Shown here in pieces: positions 7,521 to 16,356 of a DNA stretch of 64,000 nt. Source of the stretch: Paracoccus gahaiensis (GTDB lineage: Bacteria; Pseudomonadota; Alphaproteobacteria; Rhodobacterales; Rhodobacteraceae); NCBI RefSeq assembly GCF_005048225.1, contig NZ_SUNI01000002.1, forward strand, positions 124,001 through 188,000, given 5' to 3'. Within the stretch, counting starts at the first letter, position 1. Each line of letters starts with the position of its first letter. Under the pieces are notes generated by a model, which made no database searches, was not told where the DNA came from, and saw only the letters and a program-made list of their open reading frames with translations. Position numbers and translations under genes: made by a program.

Positions 7521-8387
7521 TCAGGTACGGACGAGGGCCTCGTAGCTTTCGGCCACGTCGCGGGTGATCTGGCCCACCTGGAAATGCCAGTCGCCGATCT
7601 GGCCCACCGGGGTCACCTCGGCGGCGGTGCCAGTCAGCCAGCATTCCTGGAAACTTTCCAGTTCCTCGGGCAGGATGCGGCGCTCGTGGACGGTATAGCC
7701 CTTGCCCTTGAGCATCTCGACGATGGTCTGGCGGGTGATTCCGTTCAGGAAGCGGTCGGCCAGCGGCGTGTGGATCTCGCCGTCGCGCACGAAGAAGATG
7801 TTGGCGCCGGTGGCCTCGGCCACGTAGCCCTCCCAGTCCATGAACAGCGCGTCCGAGCAGCCCTTGGCCTCGGCGGCGTGCTTGGACATGGTGCAGATCA
7901 TGTAGAGGCCGGCGGCCTTGGCGGCGGTGGGGATGGTCTCGGGCGAGGGGCGCTTCCACTTGGCCACGTCCAGTTTCGCGCCCTGCCATTTCGCATCGCC
8001 GTAATAGCTGCCCCATTCCCATGCGGCCACCGCCATGCAGACCGGGTTCCTGGCCGCCGAGACGCCCATGTCCAGCCCCGACCCGCGCCAGGCGACGACG
8101 CGCACATAGGCGTTGTCGAAGCCGTTGGCCTTCAGCACGGCTTCCTTGGCGGCGTCGATCTGGTCGGCGGTGTAGGGGATCGGCATGTCCAGCAGCCGGC
8201 CCGATTCCAGCAGGCGCAGCGAATGCTCGTGGCCCTTGAAGATCTTGCCGTCATAGCAGCGCTCGCCCTCGAAGACCGAGCTTGCGTAATGCATCGCATG
8301 CGTCAGGACATGCACCTTGGCGTCGCGCCAGTCGACCAGGTCTCCGTCCATCCAGATCTTGCCGTCGCGATCGTCGTAAGCCAGCAT
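7521..8387 (-). CDS. ilvE: Branched-chain amino acid aminotransferase
   Basis: PLP-dependent class IV aminotransferase for the last step of Leu, Ile and Val synthesis. 288 residues with the fold-type IV landmarks: HYASSVFEGERCY near the N-terminus, the catalytic-Lys region MSKHAAEAKGCSDALF, EATGANIFFV and the ITRQTIVEM segment. GGAG lies nine bases before the ATG. Divergent from petP, an arrangement I recall from Rhodobacter-type genomes. D-amino acid or ADC lyase members of the fold are unlikely given the IlvE-like length and motifs. Confidence 0.92.
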   Translation of the reverse strand: MLAYDDRDGKIWMDGDLVDWRDAKVHVLTHAMHYASSVFEGERCYDGKIFKGHEHSLRLLESGRLLDMPIPYTADQIDAAKEAVLKANGFDNAYVRVVAWRGSGLDMGVSAARNPVCMAVAAWEWGSYYGDAKWQGAKLDVAKWKRPSPETIPTAAKAAGLYMICTMSKHAAEAKGCSDALFMDWEGYVAEATGANIFFVRDGEIHTPLADRFLNGITRQTIVEMLKGKGYTVHERRILPEELESFQECWLTGTAAEVTPVGQIGDWHFQVGQITRDVAESYEALVRT

Positions 8388-8468
8388 CTTCTTGTCTCCA
8401 TCCGCCGCCCGTTTTTGCGATTCTTGCGTCTGTCAGGGCGGATTTGGCATGTTTGTTACGCAAGATGC

Positions 8469-8502
8469 TTGACGGCTAGCAATCAGCGCTTAGAAAGTCA
8501 AC
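8469..8502 (+). promoter_or_regulatory. Candidate petP promoter with overlapping dyad
   Basis: TTGACG (8469-8474), 16 bases, TAGAAA (8491-8496). The same stretch is bracketed by TTGAC (8469-8473) and GTCAA (8498-8502), a dyad that could bind the MarR-type regulator encoded downstream. Translation of petP begins at 8545. Confidence 0.45.
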
Positions 8503-8544
8503 AAGGCTGCCATATCGGGCGGCAGCGAAAAACGCGGGGACGGC

Positions 8545-9063
8545 ATGCAGGACAAGGCGCGCATTCAGGCGATGGTGGGCGAGGATCTGCTGTTCCTGAC
8601 CGACGACCAGCTGCGCCGGGGGATCGAGGCGATGTTCTTCGCCTATCGCGCCTTCACCGCCGATCCCGACCTGATCCTGGCCGATCTGGATTACGGCCGT
8701 GCCCATCACCGGGCCCTGCATTTCATCCATCGCGATCCGGGGCTGACGGTGACCTCGCTGCTGGCGGTGCTGGGGGTGACCAAGCAGTCGCTGAACCGGG
8801 TTCTGCGGACCCTGATAGAGGACGGGCTGGTCGACAGCCGCATCGGCCGGCGTGACCGGCGCGAACGCCAGTTGCACCTGACCTCGGCGGGCACCGCACT
8901 GGAGCGGCGCCTGTCCGAGGCGCAGCGGGCGCGGATGCGGGCGGCCTATCGCAATGCCGGTCCGCAGGCCGTGGCGGGGTTCCGGCAGGTGCTGGAAGCG
9001 ATGATGGACCCCGAGACGCGGGCGCAGTATCAGGCGCTGAAAGACCTGTCCGACGACCGCTGA
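8545..9063 (+). CDS. petP: MarR-family regulator PetP
   Basis: A 172-residue winged-helix regulator. The recognition region is HRDPGLTVTSLLAVLGVTKQSLNRVL (written in parts: HRDPGLTVTSLLAV then LGVTKQSLNRVL), with the wing RIGRRDRRERQLHLT. In Rhodobacter capsulatus petP and petR form a pair upstream of the cytochrome bc1 genes, and petR is required for their expression; that is literature knowledge, and no bc1 genes are in this window. Seven bases separate it from the response regulator, so the pair is an operon. The symbol rests on the pairing and on ilvE as neighbour. Confidence 0.75.
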   Translation: MQDKARIQAMVGEDLLFLTDDQLRRGIEAMFFAYRAFTADPDLILADLDYGRAHHRALHFIHRDPGLTVTSLLAVLGVTKQSLNRVLRTLIEDGLVDSRIGRRDRRERQLHLTSAGTALERRLSEAQRARMRAAYRNAGPQAVAGFRQVLEAMMDPETRAQYQALKDLSDDR

Positions 9064-9070
9064 GGCCCCC

Positions 9071-9787
9071 ATGACCCACCCCGAGACGCATCTGCCCGAT
9101 ACGCATCTGCTGGTCGTCGACGATGACGAGCGCATCCGCGCGCTTCTGGGGCGGTTCCTGCGCAAGAACGGCTACATGGTCACCATGGCCCGCGACGCGG
9201 CGCAGGCCCGGCGGCTGCTGGTGGGCCTGGATTTCGACCTGATCGTTCTGGATGTGATGATGCCCGGAGAGGACGGTCTGGCCCTGACCCGGCATCTGCG
9301 CACCCGCCTGAACACGCCGATCCTGCTGCTGACCGCCAAGGGCGAGACCGAGGACCGGATCAGCGGCCTGGAAAGCGGCGCCGACGATTACCTGGCCAAG
9401 CCCTTCGAGCCGCGCGAGCTGCTGCTGCGGATCGGGGCGATCCTGCGCCGCGTGCCGGTGGTCGAGCTGGCCCAGCCCAAGTTCCTGACCCTTGGCGCGC
9501 TGCGCTATGACAGCGACAAGGGCGAATTGTGGAACGGCGACGCGCCGCTGCGGCTGACCGGCACCGAGACCGCGCTGCTGCGGCGGCTGGCGGCCAGCCG
9601 GGGCCAGCCCGTCAGCCGGGCCGCGCTGATCGAGGATCTGGGCCGCGGCAGCCCCGACGAGGACAACGGCGAGCGCGCCATCGACGTGCAGATCACCCGC
9701 CTGCGCCGCAAGATCGAGCCCGACCCGCGCGAGCCGCGCTTCCTGCAGACGGTGCGGGGCACGGGCTACATGCTGGTGGTGGACTAG
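9071..9787 (+). CDS. petR: OmpR-type response regulator PetR
   Basis: 238 residues. The receiver domain has the acidic pair VVDDDE, phospho-acceptor Asp61 in IVLDVMMPGEDG, Thr88 and Lys110 (YLAKPFEP). The C-terminal winged helix (about 145-238) contains ERAIDVQITRLRRKIE and GTGYML, typical of OmpR/PhoB proteins. No histidine kinase gene is adjacent; its partner is the MarR protein PetP, the diagnostic petPR arrangement. Likely role: transcription of respiratory genes such as petABC elsewhere, inferred from R. capsulatus. Confidence 0.82.
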   Translation: MTHPETHLPDTHLLVVDDDERIRALLGRFLRKNGYMVTMARDAAQARRLLVGLDFDLIVLDVMMPGEDGLALTRHLRTRLNTPILLLTAKGETEDRISGLESGADDYLAKPFEPRELLLRIGAILRRVPVVELAQPKFLTLGALRYDSDKGELWNGDAPLRLTGTETALLRRLAASRGQPVSRAALIEDLGRGSPDEDNGERAIDVQITRLRRKIEPDPREPRFLQTVRGTGYMLVVD

Positions 9788-9806
9788 GGCCGCCTCAGGG
9801 CCTAGC

Positions 9807-10643
9807 GTGCCGCCCGTGACGGACCGGGCGACATATCAGGGAATCGAGCTGGACGCGGAGACCGCGCTGGCGCTGCTGGACTGGCAGCTTGAGATGGGCG
9901 TGGACGTGCCCCTGATGGACGTGGCCCTGGACCGCTTCGACCTGCCTGCCCGCGCGGCGCCCCCGCCGGCCGCCGCCGCCCCCGAGACACCGCCGGTCCT
10001 GACGCTGGAGGGCGGGGCGCCCGACGATCTGGCCGACCGGCTGGCCCAGGCCGAGGCGCTGGCGGCGGGGGCCGACAGCCTGGAGGCGCTGGCCGCAGCC
10101 CAGGAGGGCTTCGACGGGATCGAGCTGAAGAAGGGCGCGCGGAATTTCTGCTTTTCCGACGGCAATCCCAAGGCGCGCGTCCTGATCCTGGGCGAGGCGC
10201 CGGGCGACGAGGAGGACCGGCAGGGCCGTCCCTTCGTGGGACGCTCGGGGCAGCTCTTGGACCGGATGTTCGGGGCCATCGGGCTGGCCCGGGACGCCGT
10301 CGATGCCGAACGCGCGCTCTATATCGCCAATGTGCTGACCTGGCGCCCGCCGGGCAACCGCGATCCGTCGGCGGATGAAATTGCCGTGAGCCTGCCCTTC
10401 CTGCGCCGCCATATCCAGCTGGCCGCGCCCGAGGTGATCGTGCTGATGGGCAATATCTCGTGCCAGGCCGCGATCGGCCGGCGGGGCATCCTTCGGCTGC
10501 GGGGGCAGTGGGTGCAGGCGTTCGACCGTCCCGCGCTGCCGATGACGCATCCGGCCTATCTGCTGCGCAACCCGCCCGCCAAGCGCGAGGCCTGGGGCGA
10601 CCTGTTGTCGCTGGCGGCGCGGCTGGAATCGCTTTCCGTTTAG
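9807..10643 (+). CDS. Uracil-DNA glycosylase, family 4-like, lacking cluster cysteines
   Basis: 278 residues. The C-terminal 180 carry the UDG superfamily core: motif 1 GEAPGDEEDRQGRPF (129-143), VGRSGQLLD, NVLTWRPPGNRDP and the terminal HPAYLLR (248-254). It should remove uracil from DNA. Family 4 enzymes bind a 4Fe-4S cluster through four cysteines; here only Cys115 and Cys219 exist, so the cluster is probably lost. The N-terminal 100 residues are Ala/Pro-rich and variable. The GTG start at 9807 is not well supported by a Shine-Dalgarno; a second GTG sits three codons later. Confidence 0.8.
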   Translation: MPPVTDRATYQGIELDAETALALLDWQLEMGVDVPLMDVALDRFDLPARAAPPPAAAAPETPPVLTLEGGAPDDLADRLAQAEALAAGADSLEALAAAQEGFDGIELKKGARNFCFSDGNPKARVLILGEAPGDEEDRQGRPFVGRSGQLLDRMFGAIGLARDAVDAERALYIANVLTWRPPGNRDPSADEIAVSLPFLRRHIQLAAPEVIVLMGNISCQAAIGRRGILRLRGQWVQAFDRPALPMTHPAYLLRNPPAKREAWGDLLSLAARLESLSV

Positions 10644-10709
10644 GCTGCGTTTCCCCATCATGCGCTATCCCGGTCCTCCCCCCGGTCCTCCCGATGAGGC
10701 GCCCATCCC

Positions 10710-12059
10710 ATGCGATTCCTGACACGCAGCCTGCTGGGGCTGTTCCTGACCTTCCTGACGCTGGCCCTGCTGTTCTTGGCAGGGTTCCAGCTGTGGCAGG
10801 CGGCCGCCCAGCGCGGCGCGGGGGGCGGGCCCGCCCGCACCGCCGAGGAGCAGGTCTATGCCACAAGGCTGGTGACGCTGACGCCCGGCACCGTGGCGCC
10901 CGTGCTGCAGGTCTTTGGCCAGGTCCGCACGCGGCGCGAATTGCAGCTGCGGGCCGGGGCCTCGGGCCGGATCGTGCAGCTGGACGCGGCTTTGCAGGAG
11001 GGCGGTGTCGTCGTGGCGGGACAGCTGTTGGCGCGGATCGACCCGGCGGCGGCGCAGGCGGCGCTGGACAGCAGCCAGGCCGAACGCGACGACGCGCAGG
11101 CCACTCTGGCGGATGTGCGCCGCCGCGTGGACATCGCCGCCGAGGATCTGGCCGCCGCCGAACGCCAGGCCGAGCTGCGCGAGGCCGCCGTCACGCGGCA
11201 GGGCCAGCTGGCCGAGCGGGGCCTGGGCACCAGCCTGGACCGCGAGACGGCGGAGCTGGCGGCCTCGACCGCGCAGCAGACGGTGATCGCCGCCCGCGCG
11301 GCCCAGGCCGATGCGCAAAGCGCGGTGACGGCGGCCGAGAACGCCCTGCGCCGGGCCGAGATCGCCCTGACCGAGGCGCGGCGCGCATTGGCCGATACCG
11401 AGATCCGCGCCGGGTTCGACGGCCGCGTCACCGCCGTCACGGCGGTCGAGGGCGGGCTGGTCAGCCTGAACGAACAGCTGGCCACGATCATCGATCCCGA
11501 GGCGCTGGAGGTGCAGATGCCTTTGTCGCTGGACCAGTTCTCGCGGCTGGCGGGCCCGGACGGTGCGCTGCTGCCGCAGGAGGTGACCCTGCTGCTGGAC
11601 GGCAGCGCGGGGCAGAGGGCGGCGCGGGCGCGGCTGGACCGGGCGGCGGCCTCGGTCGCGGAAGGCTCGGCCGGGCGGATCGTCTATGCGCGGCTGACCG
11701 AGGGCGGCGGGGCGCTGCGCCCGGGCGATTTCGTCACCGCCCGCATCGCCGAGCCGGCGCTGGAGGGCGCGGCGATCCTGCCCGCCACCGCGCTTGGGCC
11801 GCAGGGCGAGGTTCTGGTGGCGGGCGCGGACGGGCGGCTGGCGGCGATGGCGGTGACCGTGCTGCGGAGGCAGGGCGACGATCTGGTCGTGGCGGTGCCG
11901 CCCGCGCTGGCCGGGGCGCGGATCGTGGCCGAACGCGCCCCGCAGCTGGGCATCGGGATCCGGGTGCGCGATGTGACCGAGACACCCGACCCGCCGCCCG
12001 CGCCGATGCAGGGCCCCGAGCAGCGGGTCGAACGCCCCGAGGGTGCCTCGCGTGGCTGA
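10710..12059 (+). CDS. RND efflux periplasmic adaptor (membrane fusion protein)
   Basis: 449 residues linking an inner-membrane RND pump to an outer-membrane channel. N-terminal membrane anchor (about 8-30), first half of the lipoyl domain with GQVRTRRELQLRAGASGRIV, a long Ala/Glu-rich coiled-coil hairpin (about 110-225), the returning lipoyl half with IRAGFDGRV and a beta-barrel region. The C-terminus is a Pro-rich tail. The pump gene starts inside its last codons. No TolC-type gene is present. Substrate unknown; the non-lipoprotein anchor suits the AcrA/MexE-like HAE1 systems. Confidence 0.88.
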   Translation: MRFLTRSLLGLFLTFLTLALLFLAGFQLWQAAAQRGAGGGPARTAEEQVYATRLVTLTPGTVAPVLQVFGQVRTRRELQLRAGASGRIVQLDAALQEGGVVVAGQLLARIDPAAAQAALDSSQAERDDAQATLADVRRRVDIAAEDLAAAERQAELREAAVTRQGQLAERGLGTSLDRETAELAASTAQQTVIAARAAQADAQSAVTAAENALRRAEIALTEARRALADTEIRAGFDGRVTAVTAVEGGLVSLNEQLATIIDPEALEVQMPLSLDQFSRLAGPDGALLPQEVTLLLDGSAGQRAARARLDRAAASVAEGSAGRIVYARLTEGGGALRPGDFVTARIAEPALEGAAILPATALGPQGEVLVAGADGRLAAMAVTVLRRQGDDLVVAVPPALAGARIVAERAPQLGIGIRVRDVTETPDPPPAPMQGPEQRVERPEGASRG

Positions 12060-15000
12060 GCGCCCGCCCGCCCGGGACGGGCTGCCCGACCGCCCGGGCC
12101 TTCTGGGCCTCTTCGTGCGCCATGCCACATTGGCCAACCTGCTTCTGGCGGTGATGGTCGTGGCGGGCCTCTATTCCGCGCCGCGCCTGCGGGCGCAGTT
12201 CTTTCCCGACACGGTGGTGCAGCAGATCCAGGTCTCGGTCCGGTGGGACGGGGCGGGGGCTGACGATGTCGACCGATCCGTGGTGGGGGTGCTGGAGCCC
12301 GCGCTGATGGCGGTCGAGGGGGTGGCCCTGACGGAAAGCCAGGCCAGCCAGGGCGCCGCCCGCATCACCCTGGAATTCGAGCCGGACTGGGACATGTCCC
12401 GCGCCACGGGCGAGGTCGAGACCGCCATCGCCGGGGCGGGCGATCTGCCCGAGGGCACCGAGGACCCCGAGATCACCCGCCGCGCCTGGCGCGATTCGGT
12501 GACCGACGTGGTGATCTCGGGTCCTGCGGGGCTGGACCAGCTGGGCCGGATCGCGGACGACCTGACCGGCAGGCTCTATGCGCGCGGCGTGACGCGGCTG
12601 ACCGTCACCGGCCTGTCGGCGCCCGAGACGCTGGTCGAGCTGCGCATGGCCGATCTGGTGCGCCATGACGTGACGCTGGAACAGATCGCCGCCACCATCG
12701 CCGCCGCCGCGGCCCCCACGCCCGCGGGCGACGTGGCGCAGGGCGGATCGCGCGTGCGGACGGGGGCCGAGACGCGCAGCCCGGCCCAGGTCGCGGCGCT
12801 GGTCCTGGCTGCGCTGCCCGACGGCACGCAGCTGACCATCGGCGACGTGGCGCGGGTGTCGGACACCGGCATCGACCGGGGCGTGGCCTATTTCGTGGCG
12901 GGCCACCCGGCGGTCACCGTCTCGGTCCAGCGCAGCGCCTCGGGCGACGCGATCGGGATGCAGCAGTCGGTGCAGGAGGCGGTGGACCAGCTGGCCCCGA
13001 CCCTGCCCGAGGGCGTGACGGCAGAGCTGGTCCGCGCCCGGGCCGAGCAGATCTCGGCCCGGCTGTCGCTGCTTCTGGACAATGCGCTTCTGGGGCTGGC
13101 GCTGGTGCTGGGGCTGCTGTTCCTGTTCCTGAACGCCCGCACGGCGATCTGGGTCGCGGCGGGCATCCCGGCGGCGCTGCTGGCGGCTGTCGCGCTGATG
13201 CATGCGGTGGGCATGACGATCAACATGATCTCGCTGTTCGCGCTGATCCTGACGCTGGGCATCATCGTGGACGATGCCATCGTGGTGGGCGAGCATGCCG
13301 ATTACCGCGCCCGCAAGCTGCGCGAGCCGCCCCGGGTCGCCGCCGAGCGCGCGGCCCGCGCCATGGCCGCGCCGGTCGTGGCCTCGACCCTGACGACGGT
13401 CATCGCCTTTGCCGGGCTGGTGCTGATCGGCGGGCAGTTCGGGTCGCTTGTCGCCGACATCCCGCTGACGGTGATCCTGGTGCTGGCGGCCTCGCTGGTG
13501 GAATGCTTCCTGGTGCTGCCCAACCACATGGCCCATGCGCTGGCCCATCAGGCCCGCGACGCGTGGTACGACCGCCCCTCGGTCATCGTGAACCGGTGGC
13601 TGGATAGGTTCGTGGCGGGGGTGATCCGGCCCCTGACGCGGCTGGTGCTGCTGGCGCGCTATCCGGTGCTGGCGCTGGTGATGGTCGGCCTGTCCTGGTC
13701 GGTGGCCTCGCTGATGACCGGCAAGGTGCCGTGGCGGTTCTTCGACGCGCCCGAACAGGGCAGCGTGTCGGGGAATTTCGCCATGCTGGCGGGGGCCACG
13801 CGCGAGGACACGCTGCGCGTCATGGGGCTGGTGCAGGCCGCCGTGGACGGGGTCGCCGCCGAGTACGAGGCCGAATACGGCATCAGCCCCGTCACCCATG
13901 TGATGACCCAGATCGGCGGCAATGCCGGGCGCCCGCTGCCCGGGTCCGAGACGAAGGATGCCGACCTGCTGGGCGCGGTGCAGATCGAGCTGATCGACCC
14001 CGATTTCCGCCCCTATTCCAGCTTCGAGCTGGTCTCGGCCCTGCAGGAGGCCATGCCCTCGGACCCGCGGCTGGAGACGATCAGCTTTCGCGGCGGACGG
14101 TCCGGACCGGGGGGCGACGCGATCTCGGTCCGCATGACCGGCGCGGAGGCGCAGGGGCTGAAGGCGGCGGCCGAAGCGCTCAAGGCGCGGCTGGCGGTCT
14201 TCCCCGAGGTGTCGGCGCTGGAGGACAGCCTGGACTATGACAAGGACGAGCTGGCGCTGAGCCTGACCCCGCAGGGCGAGGCCTTGGGCTTCACCACCGA
14301 GGGGCTGGCCCGCGAGCTGCGCCAGCGGTTGGGCGGGATCGAGGCCGCGACCTGGCCCGAGGGCACCCGCACCGGCGCCATCACGGTGGAGCTGGCCGAG
14401 GACGACCGCCGTGCCGATTTCCTGGACCGGATGCTGATGCGCACCGCCGCCGGGGGCTGGGTGCCCCTGGGCGACATCGTCACGGTCTCGACCCAGGCCG
14501 GGTTTTCGGTCGTGCGGCGCGAGAACGGCGACCGGATGATCCTGGTCACCGGCGACATCTCGGGCGACGATCCGGCCCGGGCGGCGGCGATCACCGCCGA
14601 CCTGCAGGACCGGCTGCTGCCCGACATCGCCGCCGAGTTCGGCGTGGGCTATGACGTGACCGGGCTGGCGCAGCAGGAAAGCGAGTTCCTGACCGAGGCG
14701 CTGATCGGCTTCGGCCTGGCGCTGCTGGGCATCTACATGGTGCTGGCCTGGATCTTCGCCAGCTGGGCCCGGCCGCTGGTGGTCATGTCGGTCATTCCCT
14801 TCGGGCTGATCGGCGCGGTCTGGGGCCATGCGGCCTGGCAGCTGCCGCTGAGCCTGTTTTCCGTCGTGGGGCTGATCGGGATGTCCGGCATCATCATCAA
14901 CGATTCGATCGTGCTGATCTCGACCATCGACGCCTACGCACGCGACCGGGGGCTGCGGCCCGCGATCCTGGACGCGGTGGCCGACCGGTTCCGCCCGGTG

Positions 15001-15438
15001 CTGCTGACCACGGCCACCACCGTGCTGGGGCTGGCGCCGCTGCTCTACGAGCGGTCCTCGCAGGCGCTGTTTTTGAAGCCCACGGTGGTGACGCTGGCCT
15101 ATGGGCTGGGCTTCGGGATGGTGCTGGTGCTGCTGGTCGTGCCGGCGGTGCTGGCGGTGGGCGCGGATCTGGGCCGCGCCCGGCAGGGGTTCCGCCGCAG
15201 CCTGCGCCCGGGGCCCCTGCGCGGCGTGATGCGCGGCGCGGCATGGGCGGCGGGGCTGGGGCTGGTCGCGGTGCTGGGCCCGGTGACGCTGGCGCCCGCG
15301 ATGGGCTGGACCCTGCCCGGCGGCTGGCCGGTCGCGGAGTCGGTGGGCGGGGCGCTGATCGCCTATCTGGGGCTGCTGGCCGCGATCGTGGCGGGGGCGG
15401 GTCTGGCGCAGGCCTGGCGCGGCAAAAGGGTGGCCTAG
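12052..15438 (+). CDS. RND multidrug efflux permease (HAE1/AcrB-like)
   Basis: Proton-driven trimeric pump, 1128 residues if started at the GTG at 12052, which has GAGGG eight bases upstream; a GTG at 12043 is the alternative. Twelve predicted helices and two large periplasmic loops. The proton-relay pair is Asp407-Asp408 in LGIIVDDAIVVGEH. The ILTLGII segment and the second repeat (GMSGIIINDSIVLIST) are also as in the family. The C-terminus is extended by roughly 80 residues with two to three extra hydrophobic segments. Cotranscribed with the adaptor. Its TAG shares bases with the stop of the convergent gene. Confidence 0.92.
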   Translation: MAERPPARDGLPDRPGLLGLFVRHATLANLLLAVMVVAGLYSAPRLRAQFFPDTVVQQIQVSVRWDGAGADDVDRSVVGVLEPALMAVEGVALTESQASQGAARITLEFEPDWDMSRATGEVETAIAGAGDLPEGTEDPEITRRAWRDSVTDVVISGPAGLDQLGRIADDLTGRLYARGVTRLTVTGLSAPETLVELRMADLVRHDVTLEQIAATIAAAAAPTPAGDVAQGGSRVRTGAETRSPAQVAALVLAALPDGTQLTIGDVARVSDTGIDRGVAYFVAGHPAVTVSVQRSASGDAIGMQQSVQEAVDQLAPTLPEGVTAELVRARAEQISARLSLLLDNALLGLALVLGLLFLFLNARTAIWVAAGIPAALLAAVALMHAVGMTINMISLFALILTLGIIVDDAIVVGEHADYRARKLREPPRVAAERAARAMAAPVVASTLTTVIAFAGLVLIGGQFGSLVADIPLTVILVLAASLVECFLVLPNHMAHALAHQARDAWYDRPSVIVNRWLDRFVAGVIRPLTRLVLLARYPVLALVMVGLSWSVASLMTGKVPWRFFDAPEQGSVSGNFAMLAGATREDTLRVMGLVQAAVDGVAAEYEAEYGISPVTHVMTQIGGNAGRPLPGSETKDADLLGAVQIELIDPDFRPYSSFELVSALQEAMPSDPRLETISFRGGRSGPGGDAISVRMTGAEAQGLKAAAEALKARLAVFPEVSALEDSLDYDKDELALSLTPQGEALGFTTEGLARELRQRLGGIEAATWPEGTRTGAITVELAEDDRRADFLDRMLMRTAAGGWVPLGDIVTVSTQAGFSVVRRENGDRMILVTGDISGDDPARAAAITADLQDRLLPDIAAEFGVGYDVTGLAQQESEFLTEALIGFGLALLGIYMVLAWIFASWARPLVVMSVIPFGLIGAVWGHAAWQLPLSLFSVVGLIGMSGIIINDSIVLISTIDAYARDRGLRPAILDAVADRFRPVLLTTATTVLGLAPLLYERSSQALFLKPTVVTLAYGLGFGMVLVLLVVPAVLAVGADLGRARQGFRRSLRPGPLRGVMRGAAWAAGLGLVAVLGPVTLAPAMGWTLPGGWPVAESVGGALIAYLGLLAAIVAGAGLAQAWRGKRVA

Positions 15439-16250
15439 CCTGTCGGCGCGCAGCCGGTCATTTCGGTCGCGCGGGTGCCGTCCGCCGGGATGACCGTCAG
15501 GCGCAGAGCCGCCGGGTCCAGATCGAAGGGCGCGGCCGTGGGGCCGACCATCTCGACCACCGCCTGCGCGCCCTCGGATGTCTGCGCGATCTCGGCGCCC
15601 GAGACCCAGATCTCGGGCTGGCCGGTCAGCTCGATCGCGGCCAGGGTGGCCTCGCCCGGCGGCAGGGCCATCGCCACGCGCAGCCCGTCGGCCAGCGGCG
15701 TCACCGTGCAGGCGGGGTGCAGGTCCAGACGCACCGGCTCGGCCGCGAGCGCGCGGGCGATGGCGGGGTCGGTGGCGCCTTCCGCCGGCGGGGCCCGCAG
15801 GTCCAGGAAGGCCGGCACGCAGATGTTCTCACACAGGCCCAGGTCGATCTGGGCGCGGATGTCCATCGGCTGGTCCGGATCGGTGGCCCGGGCGGTGAAG
15901 GGCAGGATCAGGCGGTCGTGATAGCCCATCTCCAGCACCTCGCCCGAGCGAATCGCCTGCGGGGCGGGCCAGTGCAGGGTGACGCCCTCCAGGTTGCCCG
16001 CGCCCTGCCACTCGAATTGCGGCGGCAGGCCGGTATCGCCGGGGCTGCGCCAATAGGTCTTCCATCCCGGGGCCAGCTGCAGGTCCAGGGCCAGGATGCG
16101 GTTGCCCTCGGCATCGGTCCAGCCGGGCAGCAGCCGGGCCGAGACCAGCCCCGGCGGCAGGTCGTCCGCCTGCGCGAGGACGGGCAAGGGCGTCAGGCTG
16201 AGGCCGGCGGCCAGGGCAAGGGCGAGGGCGAGGGCAGAAGGATGGGTCAT
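15435..16250 (-). CDS. Stand-alone DsbD N-terminal-like periplasmic protein
   Basis: 271 residues: signal peptide to about residue 27 (LPVLAQ), then a domain like the periplasmic alpha domain of DsbD/ScsB thiol reductases, with GWKTYWRSPGDTGLPP, an MGYHDRLILP strand and the cysteine pair Cys140/Cys144 in GLCENICVP. Two more cysteines occur near the C-terminus. There is no membrane electron-transfer domain, so it must receive electrons from a separate CcdA/DsbD-type partner. Probable role: periplasmic disulfide reduction. It converges on the RND pump gene, the two stop codons sharing the four bases CTAG. Confidence 0.78.
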   Translation of the reverse strand: MTHPSALALALALAAGLSLTPLPVLAQADDLPPGLVSARLLPGWTDAEGNRILALDLQLAPGWKTYWRSPGDTGLPPQFEWQGAGNLEGVTLHWPAPQAIRSGEVLEMGYHDRLILPFTARATDPDQPMDIRAQIDLGLCENICVPAFLDLRAPPAEGATDPAIARALAAEPVRLDLHPACTVTPLADGLRVAMALPPGEATLAAIELTGQPEIWVSGAEIAQTSEGAQAVVEMVGPTAAPFDLDPAALRLTVIPADGTRATEMTGCAPTG

Positions 16251-16356
16251 GGCCCAAGCCTTACCTGCCCGGCGGCCTGCGGGGAAAGTCACAAATCCGC
16301 GCAAGCCTTGCATCGGTCGGGCCAAGGCCCGATCTTGGGAGCGAAAAGGAGCCATG

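Noticed and set aside
11734..14829. Minus-strand open frame of 1031 codons
   Set aside because: Lies opposite the RND adaptor and pump, which have clear motifs; its own translation is repetitive His/Gln/Arg without homologous features.
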